A stretch of DNA of 20,851 nt from JAAZMA01 sp964564325 (GCA_964564325.1 CAZMBD010000034.1:1-20851), one strand, 5' to 3'. Positions 7,155 through 16,055 are shown, counted from the first letter of the stretch. Numbers and translations are program-made. Notes: generated by a model not told the origin, from the letters alone.

Positions 7155-8383
7155 TGGTAAATATTGGACTTTTAGGTTTAGGCACTGTTGGTTCAGGTGT
7201 ATACGATATTATCAACAAACAAAGAGTTCTTTTTAAAAATCAATTAAATAAGGATATTAGAATAAAAAAGGTATTAATAAAAAATATGGATAAGAATAGA
7301 TCTGTGAATATAGATAGGAAACTATTAACCTTAAATCCTAAGGAGATACTAGATGATGAAGAAATTGATATAGTGGTAGATGCTTTGAGTGATAGAGAGG
7401 TTGCATATAATTGTATAAAATATGCTTTAGAAAACAATAAACATGTTACAACAGCTAGTAAAGCAGTTGTAGCTCCTAATCTGTGTGAGTTTCAAAATCT
7501 TGCAAGACAAAAGGAAAAAGCATTTTTGTTTGAAGCAAGTGTAGGAGGTGGAATACCTATTGTAAATCCACTAAAACAAATAGCAGAAGTAGATAATATA
7601 TTTCAAATTGAGGGAATATTAAATGGTACTACAAACTATATCTTGACTAAAATGTATGAAGAAGAACTTTCTTTTGATATAGCTTTAAATTATGCTCAAG
7701 AGAAAGGATATGCAGAACTAGATCCTACAGATGATATCAATGGTTATGATACAGCACGAAAACTATCTATATTATCGACTATTGCCTATGGCCAAAAAGT
7801 AAATTTTGATTATATTGATTGTTATGGAATAGATAAAATAGCAGTTGAAGATATACAGGCATTTAAAAAAATAAATTTAATACCTAAACTTATTGGGAAA
7901 TCAAAGATTAAGGATGGGCGTATTTATGCATCAGTGGAGCCAGTATTAGTTAACAAAGATTCTTTTTTCTCTAATGTAATTGATGCATTTAATTTAGTTT
8001 TATTACAAGGAGTAAACGCTGGAGAACTACATTTTTATGGGCAAGGTGCAGGAAAAGATCCTACAGCAAACTCTATAATATTAGATGTATTTAATATTAT
8101 AAAGGGAATTTACAAAAATGAAAATGTATGTATAAATGAAGTAATAAATAAAAAGAAGCATTTAGGTTTTGATGGAAAGTATTATTTTAGATTTACTTTT
8201 AAAAATAAAAAACATCTAGACTTGTTATTGACAGATTGTACTTCCTATGGTGAGTTTAAACTAATTGGGGAAGGTAAAAATGTAGCAATAATATTTGACT
8301 GGCTTTTAAAAAGGGATGTGGATAAAATAGTTGTTAAGGCCAAGGCCTTAGATGTTGATTGCTTTTATTCAAGAATAAGATGA
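7154..8383 (+). CDS. hom: Homoserine dehydrogenase
   Basis: Reduces aspartate semialdehyde to homoserine with NAD(P)H. Visible features are the Rossmann motif GLLGLGTVGSGV at the N-terminus, TASKAVVAP, GGGIPI, the signature region GILNGTTNYILTKM then GYAELDPTDDINGYDTARKL, and HFYGQGAGKDPTANSI. The 409 residues from the ATG at 7154 fit the family; an AAGGAG ribosome binding site lies just upstream and the ATG overlaps the metA stop (TAATG), suggesting translational coupling. The last roughly 70 residues begin like an ACT domain (YYFRFTF) but lack the usual PGVL motif, so threonine feedback binding may be lost. Its place inside the methionine operon puts homoserine supply under SAM control. Confidence 0.95.
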   Translation: MVNIGLLGLGTVGSGVYDIINKQRVLFKNQLNKDIRIKKVLIKNMDKNRSVNIDRKLLTLNPKEILDDEEIDIVVDALSDREVAYNCIKYALENNKHVTTASKAVVAPNLCEFQNLARQKEKAFLFEASVGGGIPIVNPLKQIAEVDNIFQIEGILNGTTNYILTKMYEEELSFDIALNYAQEKGYAELDPTDDINGYDTARKLSILSTIAYGQKVNFDYIDCYGIDKIAVEDIQAFKKINLIPKLIGKSKIKDGRIYASVEPVLVNKDSFFSNVIDAFNLVLLQGVNAGELHFYGQGAGKDPTANSIILDVFNIIKGIYKNENVCINEVINKKKHLGFDGKYYFRFTFKNKKHLDLLLTDCTSYGEFKLIGEGKNVAIIFDWLLKRDVDKIVVKAKALDVDCFYSRIR

Positions 8384-8400
8384 TTAGAGGGGGATAATAT

Positions 8401-9279
8401 ATGTTTATAAAAGATATCTTTTTAAAGAAAAGCCCTGTTATATCTTTCGAAATTTTTCCACCTAAAAAAGAATATCCTATTGAAACAATATATGATACTG
8501 TAGAAGGGCTAAAGGGATTAAATCCAGATTTCATAAGTGTTACTTATGGAGCTGGTGGAAGTAATAAAGATAGAACAATAGAAATTGCTTCAACTGTAAA
8601 AAATAAATATGGAATAGAGACGTTGGCACATTTAACATGCTATACTTCTACTAAAAAAGAAACTGAGTTTATATTAGAAAAATTAAAAAGAAACAATATC
8701 GACAATATTTTAGCATTAAGAGGAGATCCTCCTATTAATAAATTTCATGGAAAAAGTGATTATAAGTATGCAAAGGATTTGGTAAGGCATATAAAAAAAA
8801 TCGGCAAATTTTCTATTGGTGCTGCAGCTTATCCCGAAGGACATATAGAATGTAATAGTTTAGATAAAGATATTGAAAATTTAAAACAAAAGGTTGATTG
8901 TGGTGTTGATTTTTTAGTTACTCAATTGTTTTTTGATAATGAGAAATTTTATGAATACAAGGACAAATTAATAAAAAAGAATATAGATATTCCTATTATG
9001 GCAGGAATAATGCCTGTTCTTAATAAAAAACAGATAAAAAAGATGGTGTCATTATCAGGAGCTACTTTGCCTAAAAAGTTTATTAGGATTCTTAATAAAT
9101 ATGAATATCAACCAGAGGCATTAAAAGAAGCTGGAATTATATATGCAACAGAACAAATAATTGATTTACTTTCTTGGGGCGTAGATGGTATCCATATATA
9201 TACTATGAATAAACCTAAAATTGCCAGTGAAATTGTACAAAAATTTTCAAGTATAAGATATGCAATAAATAATAGATAG
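8401..9279 (+). CDS. metF: 5,10-methylenetetrahydrofolate reductase
   Basis: Makes the 5-methyl-tetrahydrofolate that MetH uses. It has 292 residues and the single TIM-barrel flavoprotein domain of bacterial MetF. Visible motifs are ISFEIFPPK at the N-terminus, VTYGAGGS, LAHLTC, the ALRGDPP flavin/folate segment, GAAAYPEGH, TQLFFDNEKFYEY and GIMPVLN. The ATG at 8401 follows a GAGGGGG ribosome binding site, 17 nt after hom. Some anaerobic MetF proteins need a zinc-containing partner (MetV); no such gene is next to it here. The following gene, 32 nt away, is the MetH reactivation protein, so the three steps of methyl transfer are encoded together. Confidence 0.95.
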   Translation: MFIKDIFLKKSPVISFEIFPPKKEYPIETIYDTVEGLKGLNPDFISVTYGAGGSNKDRTIEIASTVKNKYGIETLAHLTCYTSTKKETEFILEKLKRNNIDNILALRGDPPINKFHGKSDYKYAKDLVRHIKKIGKFSIGAAAYPEGHIECNSLDKDIENLKQKVDCGVDFLVTQLFFDNEKFYEYKDKLIKKNIDIPIMAGIMPVLNKKQIKKMVSLSGATLPKKFIRILNKYEYQPEALKEAGIIYATEQIIDLLSWGVDGIHIYTMNKPKIASEIVQKFSSIRYAINNR

Positions 9280-9311
9280 AAAAGGCGTTGTTTAAAGGTT
9301 AGGTGATATAA

Positions 9312-9962
9312 GTGTATATTGAAGAAAATGAAGTTTTAAGGTATTTAGGTGTATCTCCTAAAAGGGCTAATTCGGATTTAAGAGTATATGTATATGATTG
9401 TATTGAGGAAATTTTAAAAATAGCTTATCCTAAATATGTATATAATATATTAGATTTAGAAATTAATGAAGGAAACCTCTTGCTTAAGGGAACCGATATT
9501 TATTTGGAAGGGGAAAATATAAATAAGCATTTAGATAATTGTTTTAAATGTGCATTGATGGGAGTTACTATAGGTGCTTTAGTAGATAGAAAAATTGAGT
9601 ATTATAAGAATTATGATTTAACGAGGAGTTTTGTATTAGATGCCTGTGCAACGGCATTGGTTGAAAGTATATGTGATAAAGTTCAAGAGGAAATAAGTAG
9701 CATTGCTAAAGAGGAATACAAATTAAATATTACATCAAGATATAGCCCAGGATACGGCGATTTTTCTCTAAACATACAATCTAAATTATTAAATGTATTG
9801 AAAGCTGATAAAATTGGATTAACGGTAACTGAAGAGATGATAATGATACCAAGAAAATCTGTTACAGCTATTATAGGATTAAAGGAACAAAAAGAGTCTT
9901 TTGAAATAAGTTGTAAGAATTGTTCCTCAAAAAATAACTGTATTTATAAAAAGGGTGGATGA
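9312..9962 (+). CDS. Stand-alone MetH reactivation (activation-domain) protein
   Basis: Resembles the C-terminal activation domain of cobalamin-dependent methionine synthase, which binds SAM and remethylates cobalamin oxidised to cob(II)alamin. The family's hallmark motif RYSPGYGDFSL is present (about residues 147-157), as is the preceding helix DACATALVESICDKVQEE and the later ITEEMIMIP-like segment (VTEEMIMIPRKSVTAIIGL). There are 216 residues. The start is a GTG at 9312 after AGGTGAT. The C-terminus carries CKNCSSKNNC, a three-cysteine cluster that could bind metal or an Fe-S cluster. It sits 3 nt before metH, whose product ends without this domain, so the two proteins very probably work as a split MetH. 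No standard gene symbol is assigned. Confidence 0.88.
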   Translation: MYIEENEVLRYLGVSPKRANSDLRVYVYDCIEEILKIAYPKYVYNILDLEINEGNLLLKGTDIYLEGENINKHLDNCFKCALMGVTIGALVDRKIEYYKNYDLTRSFVLDACATALVESICDKVQEEISSIAKEEYKLNITSRYSPGYGDFSLNIQSKLLNVLKADKIGLTVTEEMIMIPRKSVTAIIGLKEQKESFEISCKNCSSKNNCIYKKGG

Positions 9963-9965
9963 TAG

Positions 9966-12344
9966 ATGTTAGATATAAGAGATGTTATTGGCAAAGAATT
10001 TTTGATATTCGATGGAGCAATGGGTACTATGCTACAACAGAGAGGATTAAAGGCAGGTGAGGCACCAGAAATATTTAATATTGAAAAACCTAATATTGTA
10101 TTAGATATACATAATAGGTATATAGAAGCAGGAGCTGATATAATAACGACCAATACTTTTGGTGCCAATGAAATCAAATTGAAAAATACTCCTTATTCTG
10201 TAGAAAAGGTTGTTAAAGCAGGAGTAGATATTGCTAGAAAGGCTAGTAAGGGTAAATTTGTTGCATTAGACATAGGTCCTACAGGGCAAATTTTAAAACC
10301 AATAGGAACTTTAGGGTTTGAAAGAGCCTATGATGTATTTAAAAGACAAATAATAGCTGGCAGTAATATGGGCATAGATTTAATATTGATAGAAACTATG
10401 TCGGATTTATATGAAATGAAAGCTGCTATACTAGCTGCAAAAGAAAACACCAATTTGCCTGTTTTTGCAACTATGACTTTTCAAGATAACAAAAGAACTT
10501 TGATGGGCACGGATCCAAAAACTATGGTGTTTGTACTAGAAGCATTAGGAGTAGATGCATTGGGAATTAACTGCTCTTTAGGTCCGAAAGAATTTCATCC
10601 TATAATGGATGAAATATTAAAATATACATCAATTCCAGTTATAGCTAGACCTAATGCAGGATTACCAATATATAAAGACGGAAAGACAATATATGATATA
10701 ATGCCAGAAGAATTTTCAAAAGAAATTGTTAAAATGGCAAACAAGGGAATTTCAATATTTGGAGGTTGTTGTGGTACAAATCCAGATTATATAAAGGCTA
10801 TTTCAAAAAAATTATATTCCATTAAACCTTTGAGTATTTCACATAAAGATTATACTACTGTTTGCTCAGCAACAAAAACCATATTTATAGATGGAAGTAT
10901 ACAAGTAGTAGGAGAAAGGATTAATCCTACAGGAAAAAAAGCACTTAAAAATGCACTAAAAAACATGGACATGAGATATATATTAAGAGAAGCAATAGAA
11001 CAGCAAAAACTGGGAGCAGATATATTAGATATAAATGTAGGAATACCGGAAATTGATGAAACAATAACTATGGAAAGAATAGTTAAGGGAATTCAAGGAA
11101 TTTTAGATACTCCTCTTCAAATAGATAGTGTGGATCCAGAAACAATAGAAAGAGCTGTTAGGGTTTACAATGGGAAACCTATAATTAATTCTGTTACTGG
11201 TGATATGAAAACGATGGAAACAATATTTCCGATAGTTAAAAAATATGGCACAAATGTGATAGGACTAACTATGGATGAAAATGGTTTACCATCAAGTTGG
11301 CAAGAAAGATGTGATATTTGCAAAAAAATACTAGATGTAGCTGAAAGTTTTGGTATAGATAAAAATAATATAATAATAGATTGTCTTACCCTTACAGCAT
11401 CGGTAAATCAAGAACAGGCTTTTGAAACTATAAAGGCTATAAAGAAAATTAAAGAGACATATGGGGTTAAAACCGTATTGGGAGTTAGTAATATTTCTTT
11501 TGGATTGCCTAGAAGAGAGCTTTTAAATAGAACTTTTTTAATTATGGCTATGACTTATGGATTGGATATGCCTATATTAGATCCTAAGGATGAAGAAATG
11601 ATGGATTTAGTTAAAGCTTTTAGAGTACTGTCTAATCATGATAAGGAAACAGTAAATTATATAAATTTCTATAAAGATAATATAAAAATAGATATAGATG
11701 ATAAATCAGTCAAATCTTCTCAAAAAAACATAGAAACTATAATACTTGATGGATTAAAAGAAGAAGTAGGTGAAATTACAGAGGAATTATTAAAAACTAA
11801 AGATTACATGGACATTATTGATTTTCAAATAATTCCGACATTAGATAAAGTAGGGGAGAAATATGAAAGGGGAGAGATGTTTTTACCTCAATTAATCCAA
11901 TCAGCAGAAACTGCAAAAAAGTCTTTTGAAGTGATTAAGTCTCATGTAGATATGAAAGAAAAAAGAGTAAATAAAGGGAAAATAGTTTTAGCAACGGTAA
12001 AAGGCGATATTCATGATATAGGAAAAAATATAGTAAAAATATTATTAGAGAATTATGGCTTTAAAGTAATTGATTTAGGGAAAGATGTGCCGATTGAAAC
12101 AGTGGTAGAGGCTATATTGAAACATAATGTAAAGCTTGTGGGATTAAGTGCCCTTATGACTACTACTGTTGTAAATATGGAAAAGACAATTAAGGCTATA
12201 AGAGAAAAAGGAATTGATTGCAAAATAATGGTGGGTGGAGCAGTACTTAATGAAAATTATGCAAATATGATTAAGGCTGATTATTATGGTAAAGATGCTA
12301 GAGAAGCAGTAAAAATAGCAAAAAATGTATATCTAGATGAGTAG
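9966..12344 (+). CDS. metH: Cobalamin-dependent methionine synthase, short form without activation domain
   Basis: Transfers the methyl group from methyl-tetrahydrofolate through cobalamin to homocysteine. The 792 residues contain, in order: the homocysteine-binding domain (about 1-290) with zinc ligands Cys203 in GINCSLGP and Cys268/Cys269 in GGCCGTNPD; the pterin-binding domain (about 305-570) beginning VVGERINPTGKK; the four-helix cap (about 590-670) with MFLPQLIQSAE; and the B12-binding domain (about 670-792) with GDIHDIGKNIV, where His683 is the cobalt ligand. The protein ends after the B12 domain, about 400 residues shorter than E. coli MetH; the missing reactivation domain matches the gene just upstream. 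The ribosome binding site is AAGGGTGG. It is the last gene of the operon; no strong terminator follows, only the weak hairpin at 12343-12370. Confidence 0.97.
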   Translation: MLDIRDVIGKEFLIFDGAMGTMLQQRGLKAGEAPEIFNIEKPNIVLDIHNRYIEAGADIITTNTFGANEIKLKNTPYSVEKVVKAGVDIARKASKGKFVALDIGPTGQILKPIGTLGFERAYDVFKRQIIAGSNMGIDLILIETMSDLYEMKAAILAAKENTNLPVFATMTFQDNKRTLMGTDPKTMVFVLEALGVDALGINCSLGPKEFHPIMDEILKYTSIPVIARPNAGLPIYKDGKTIYDIMPEEFSKEIVKMANKGISIFGGCCGTNPDYIKAISKKLYSIKPLSISHKDYTTVCSATKTIFIDGSIQVVGERINPTGKKALKNALKNMDMRYILREAIEQQKLGADILDINVGIPEIDETITMERIVKGIQGILDTPLQIDSVDPETIERAVRVYNGKPIINSVTGDMKTMETIFPIVKKYGTNVIGLTMDENGLPSSWQERCDICKKILDVAESFGIDKNNIIIDCLTLTASVNQEQAFETIKAIKKIKETYGVKTVLGVSNISFGLPRRELLNRTFLIMAMTYGLDMPILDPKDEEMMDLVKAFRVLSNHDKETVNYINFYKDNIKIDIDDKSVKSSQKNIETIILDGLKEEVGEITEELLKTKDYMDIIDFQIIPTLDKVGEKYERGEMFLPQLIQSAETAKKSFEVIKSHVDMKEKRVNKGKIVLATVKGDIHDIGKNIVKILLENYGFKVIDLGKDVPIETVVEAILKHNVKLVGLSALMTTTVVNMEKTIKAIREKGIDCKIMVGGAVLNENYANMIKADYYGKDAREAVKIAKNVYLDE

Positions 12345-12370
12345 GGACAAGGGGACAGGTTATTGTCCTT
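12343..12370. repeat. Short GGGACA-type inverted repeat after metH
   Basis: AGGGACAA (12343-12350) pairs with TTGTCCTT (12363-12370), one G-U, around the loop GGGGACAGGTTA; the repeat starts inside the metH stop codon. The motif pattern (GGGACA, GGGGACAGGTT, TGTCC) resembles a repeat I have met between genes in several anaerobes. It has no good T-run, so terminator function is doubtful. Only one copy is present in the window. Confidence 0.4.
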
Positions 12371-12410
12371 CTCCTCTTTCTATAAATCAATTTTATATAT
12401 CAATCTATAT

Positions 12411-12439
12411 TTGACATATATCTAATTTAGATATATGAT
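12411..12439 (+). promoter_or_regulatory. Promoter with embedded operator for the ArsR-type regulator
   Basis: A consensus -35 TTGACA (12411-12416) and -10 TATGAT (12434-12439) are separated by 17 nt. Between them, 12415-12437 is a perfect 23-bp palindrome: arms CATATATCTAA and TTAGATATATG around a central T. An operator in this place would block RNA polymerase. The adjacent ArsR-family gene suggests autoregulation. Confidence 0.8.
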
Positions 12440-12479
12440 AAAGAAAAGCAATAAAAGTATAGGTGAGAGGGGTAAAATT

Positions 12480-13616
12480 ATGAAGTTGATTATTGAAAAT
12501 AAACCAAATATCTATTGGGAAGCAAGTGCTATTGTAAAAGAAGTATTAAATCGCAAAAAAGGAGATCCTGTACACATAATTGAAAACAAGGATCGTTTTA
12601 TATTATCTGAAGATGAAATAAATGGAAAATATAGCGATTTAATAAAATTTTATACAGAAGTTTTTGATAAAGCTATAGAGGTTTTAAAAGATTATCCAGA
12701 ATGGAGAGATTTATTTATTATCCAATCTGGAAATAAGGATTGTGGATTTTTTGAATTAGTGACTCGATTTACTAATGCAAAGGAAGTAGATGAATTATCG
12801 AAAGTAGAATTTTTTAATGCTTGCCATTATAATCTCCAAAACATAGATGCGGAAACAGAACAATCGGATTTAGATGAGATAGGAGAGGCGAGAAAGGCTC
12901 TTAAAGAAATGAGGGATAGAGCTTTTGATGTAGATTATTATATAGAAAAAATTATGGCTTCTGAGTTAGATAATGATGAAAAAATTAAGATGATGGACTT
13001 GTTTCAACATGCAGATGAGAGATTTGATACCTATGTTGAGCTTATAAAAAAAATCGAAAAAATATATTTGAAATATTATGGCGAAGTAGAGCATTATATT
13101 CAATCTAAAGTTGAATTGTTTACTTCTTTAGGAAAAGGTGATGCTAAAAACACTCCAATTGTAAATTTTATAGATGTTGAACGATGGAGTTTTCGAAGTG
13201 AAGAACCTATTCATTTGTATTTTTCAATTATTAATAAAGGTACTTTTGGAATGTCAATTATCAAGGATGAATCTATAAGACCAAATATGATTTTGGGTAT
13301 TTTATTTGAAGAACTTGAAGCATTAGTTAATAAAGGAAAATATGATACGGAACTTTTTATAGAACAAATGAAATCTATGGGAGAAGAAAATCGATTCAAT
13401 ATCATGAAACTGTTAAGTCAAAAGCCACATTATTTAAAAGAAATTGCAAATACCATAGGACTAACTCCTGCAACAGTTTCCCATCATATGGATCAATTAA
13501 CTAAAGCAGAACTAGTTTATATGGCTACTGAAGGAAGGAAAGTTTATTATTATGTAAATGATAAAAAAATTAAGAAGTTGGCAGAGTTATTTGACCAATG
13601 GGCAAAAGGGGTGTAA
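12480..13616 (+). CDS. ArsR-family winged-helix transcriptional regulator with large N-terminal domain
   Basis: A C-terminal winged-helix domain is clear (about residues 300-375): RFNIMKLLSQKPHYLKEIA, then the recognition helix TPATVSHHMDQL, then a wing with TEGRKVYYYVND. This is the ArsR/SmtB type. The roughly 290-residue N-terminal part is acidic and helical with no motif I can name; a few ArsR-like regulators linked to ABC exporters have a similar layout. No metal-binding Cys cluster of the classic ArsR kind is visible. The start at 12480 (378 residues) follows GAGAGGGG; the in-frame ATG at 12435 lies inside the -10 box and cannot be the translation start. The stop is 3 nt before the next gene's ATG, so regulator and exporter formed one operon. 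The inducing signal is unknown. Confidence 0.85.
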   Translation: MKLIIENKPNIYWEASAIVKEVLNRKKGDPVHIIENKDRFILSEDEINGKYSDLIKFYTEVFDKAIEVLKDYPEWRDLFIIQSGNKDCGFFELVTRFTNAKEVDELSKVEFFNACHYNLQNIDAETEQSDLDEIGEARKALKEMRDRAFDVDYYIEKIMASELDNDEKIKMMDLFQHADERFDTYVELIKKIEKIYLKYYGEVEHYIQSKVELFTSLGKGDAKNTPIVNFIDVERWSFRSEEPIHLYFSIINKGTFGMSIIKDESIRPNMILGILFEELEALVNKGKYDTELFIEQMKSMGEENRFNIMKLLSQKPHYLKEIANTIGLTPATVSHHMDQLTKAELVYMATEGRKVYYYVNDKKIKKLAELFDQWAKGV

Positions 13617-13619
13617 AAA

Positions 13620-14734
13620 ATGAAGTATATTCAACCTGCATCTAATAAAAAAACATCAAGCGAATGCTTGAACCTGTTACTAAAAAGATTTGGTTTAGTA
13701 TGATTTTACATGGAATAGCTGGTGGTTTAATTCCTGTGTTAACTGTTTTTTCTATGGAATGGATTACAAGTAGAATTTTAAAAAGCAATGTGAGTATACA
13801 GGAAGTGATAAAAATTATTGCTCTTGTATCCATAGTTGGCTTTGGACTTGAAACCATTAAAACACAGACTGAAAAACGAACATATAATAAAATAAACTAT
13901 ATTCGATTTAATTTTTTAAAGGAATTAATGCATAAGACAATGACTATGGACTTAAAATATTATGAAAATACAGAGTTTTCTGATGAAATGGAATCCTGTA
14001 TAATAGCTGTTCAAAGTAATGATAATGGAATTGAAGGTATTTATCATATGGTTTATTTGTTGGGAGCTAAATTACTTGGAGCAATTTTACTTGCGGTAAT
14101 TTTAGCACAAATTAATATTTGGATTGTAGCAGTTATAGCTATATCTGTATTACTTACGTTTTGGGTATTGACGAAAGTATCTGCTGCACGTTATCGAAGA
14201 AAAGAAGAATTAAGTCAAGCAGAAAGAAGGAATTATGGTTATGGGCATCTAACTACAGATTTTAGTTATGGAAAGGATATTAGAATTTATAATTTCCAAG
14301 ATCGTTTTTTACAAAGCTATGAAAATGAAATTCAAAAACTAGAAGGTATCTATGGAGATTTATTTTTAGTTGAAAGAAGATTATCATTGTTATCTATTTT
14401 GGGATTGGTATTTGCTGATTTATTTGCCTATTATATATTAACTTTTCAAGGTATGATGACATTTAAAATTTCTGAATTCATTATGTATTTAACTGCAACC
14501 AGTTTATTTTCACTAATGATGAATGAAATTACAGGTGATTTTGCAAATATCCATAGGGAATTTGCCTATTGTAAAGATACTATTGGTTTTTTAGATATGA
14601 ATCTTATTACAGATGAATCAGATAAAAACTATGTACCTAGTACACCAATATCTGTAGAGTTTGAACATGTTTCTTTTAAATATCCAAATTCTAATAAATA
14701 TGTTTTCAAAGATTTATCTGGTCTGAACCCCTAA
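13620..14734 (+). pseudogene. ABC exporter (membrane domain plus start of ATPase domain), frameshifted and cut by an IS
   Basis: The natural start is the ATG at 13620, after GGGGTG and 3 nt from the regulator stop. It reads MKYIQPASNKK and then goes out of frame at a run of seven A (13647-13653); one more A would join it to the long frame that is open from 13664 (MLEPVTKKIWFSMI). That frame encodes a type-1 exporter membrane domain with about five to six hydrophobic segments, then the first strand of an ATPase domain (VEFEHVSFKYPNSNKYVFKDLS). At 14719 it runs into an insertion sequence and stops after four foreign codons (GLNP) at 14734. Walker A, the signature motif and Walker B are all lost, so the product cannot hydrolyse ATP. 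The cargo is unknown; the linked ArsR-type regulator suggests an inducible exporter. Confidence 0.85.
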
Positions 14735-14847
14735 TGGTTTACACTTTGGGTACGGTTAGTTTTACCTATTTTTTTCTGGCACTTTTTATTAAATAAAATC
14801 ATGGTTTAAAAGTAAACCGTCCTTCATAAATTATAATTTTAAGTCGG

Positions 14848-15714
14848 TTAAGCAACTTTTTGATCTATATATTTTACTGGTGGTAATCCACCTAATCGTT
14901 TTTGCGATCTATAAGTATTATAGTAATTAATATAATTATTAGCTATATCTACTACTTCATTATAATCTATTAAATATCTATCATAAAGATATAATTCTTC
15001 ACATTTAAAATGGCTAAAGAAGTTCTCTGCTTTAGCATTATCCCAACAGTTACCTTTTCTTGACATGCTTTGTTTTACTCCTAAATTCTCCAAAAGTTCA
15101 ATATATTTAATACTCCTATACTGGGTTCCTTGATCGCTATGAATAATTGCTCCTCTTAAATTAACTTTTTTATTTAACTTTTTTACTGTGTTTATTGTTA
15201 ACCATTTATCTTGCTTATCTGAGATTACCTTAGATACTACTGCTCCATCAAACAAATCAATAATTACACACATGTATATCATCTTTGATTTAGTAGGAAT
15301 ATATGTTATATCTGTTACATATTTTTCTCCTCTTTTACTTGCGGTAAAGTTTCTTTGAAGTAGGTTTTCCTTTATTCCTAAAGGACCATCTACTGGTTTC
15401 TTCTTTTTCCTTCTAACTATTGATTTTATCCCTAATTCCCTCATAATCCTTAAAACTTTTTTATGATTTACAACTAAATTATATTCTTCTTTTAACTTAT
15501 TTTTTATAGATCTATAACCAAATCTTTTTTTAGATTTCTCATATATCTTAAGTATCTTTTCTTCTAACTCATCAGTGTTTTTAGCAGGTTTATTTATATA
15601 TTTATAATACGAAGTTCTGCTTACTCCTGCAAGTTCACAAAGTAAACCTATAGGATATTTATATTGTAATTTAGATATTATTTGATATTTAAATTCCCTT
15701 ACTTTTAGTTTTTT
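14848..15714 (-). CDS. IS3 family transposase OrfB (DDE integrase domain)
   Basis: The frame is open from 15714 to the stop at 14848 (288 residues). It begins without a start codon of its own, as expected for a product made by -1 frameshifting from OrfA. The N-terminal part has the helix-turn-helix of OrfB (LLCELAGVSRTSYYKY, then KRFGYRSIKNKL). The integrase core shows the DDE triad: Asp in VTDITYIPTK, Asp in IIHSDQGTQYRS, and Glu in CWDNAKAENFFSHFK. The C-terminal YYNTYRSQKRLGGLPPVKY is the family ending. The catalytic core looks intact. An internal ATG at 15444 would give only the last 198 residues. Confidence 0.9.
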   Translation of the reverse strand, partial: KKLKVREFKYQIISKLQYKYPIGLLCELAGVSRTSYYKYINKPAKNTDELEEKILKIYEKSKKRFGYRSIKNKLKEEYNLVVNHKKVLRIMRELGIKSIVRRKKKKPVDGPLGIKENLLQRNFTASKRGEKYVTDITYIPTKSKMIYMCVIIDLFDGAVVSKVISDKQDKWLTINTVKKLNKKVNLRGAIIHSDQGTQYRSIKYIELLENLGVKQSMSRKGNCWDNAKAENFFSHFKCEELYLYDRYLIDYNEVVDIANNYINYYNTYRSQKRLGGLPPVKYIDQKVA

Positions 15715-16040
15715 TTAGGTATAAATGGTTTCATATAATCCAAGGATTCAAAGTATTCAATTCTAGCTCTTAATTTCATATTCTCAATTTCAAGTTCTCT
15801 TTCTCTAGGTGTTTTGGCAGATTCTATATTTAGGGAGTTTGAACTAGGTCCAGATGTTTTATTAGGTTTCTCTGCATCATCAGGTAGTAGTCCTTTTCTT
15901 TTCAATTGGTTTTCCCAATTATTTATATAGTTTTTCGATGGTAAGCCGTATTTTCTGGCTATCGCTCTAACCCCAATATCACTTTCACAATAATCTTTTA
16001 TTACTAGTAATTTAAACTCATCTGTGTATTTTTTATTCAT
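15705..16040 (-). CDS. IS3 family transposase OrfA (helix-turn-helix)
   Basis: A 111-residue protein starting MNKKYTDEFKLLVIKDY, with a helix-turn-helix (GVRAIARKYGLPSKNYINNWE) and a C-terminal leucine-zipper-like coiled coil (RERELEIENMKLRARIEYFE). It binds the element ends and is fused to OrfB by frameshifting at an A8-C run just before its stop. The start at 16040 follows GAGGGG; the ATG two codons earlier is too close to that site. The ribosome binding site lies inside the 9-bp target of the ISLre2 element, so the reading frame and site survive, but the native promoter is now about 1.7 kb away. Confidence 0.88.
   Translation of the reverse strand: MNKKYTDEFKLLVIKDYCESDIGVRAIARKYGLPSKNYINNWENQLKRKGLLPDDAEKPNKTSGPSSNSLNIESAKTPRERELEIENMKLRARIEYFESLDYMKPFIPKKN
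15708..15714 (-). other. Programmed -1 frameshift site A-AAA-AAC
   Basis: On the minus strand, in the OrfA frame, the heptamer reads A-AAA-AAC directly before the OrfA stop TAA (15707-15705). Slipping back one base enters the OrfB frame, which is open from the same point. This is the classical slippery sequence used by IS3 family elements to make the OrfAB transposase. Confidence 0.85.
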
Positions 16041-16046
16041 ATTCAT

Positions 16047-16055
16047 CCCCTCATT
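16047..16055 (+). repeat. Target site duplication of the ISLre2-type element, left copy
   Basis: CCCCTCATT here is repeated exactly at 17750-17758, on the other side of the inner element. Nine bases is the duplication length known for the ISLre2 family. In the host IS3 element this is the ribosome binding region of orfA. Confidence 0.85.

Noticed and set aside
12435..12479. Upstream ATG (12435) for the ArsR-type regulator
   Set aside because: It lies inside the -10 box and operator palindrome and has no ribosome binding site; the ATG at 12480 has one.
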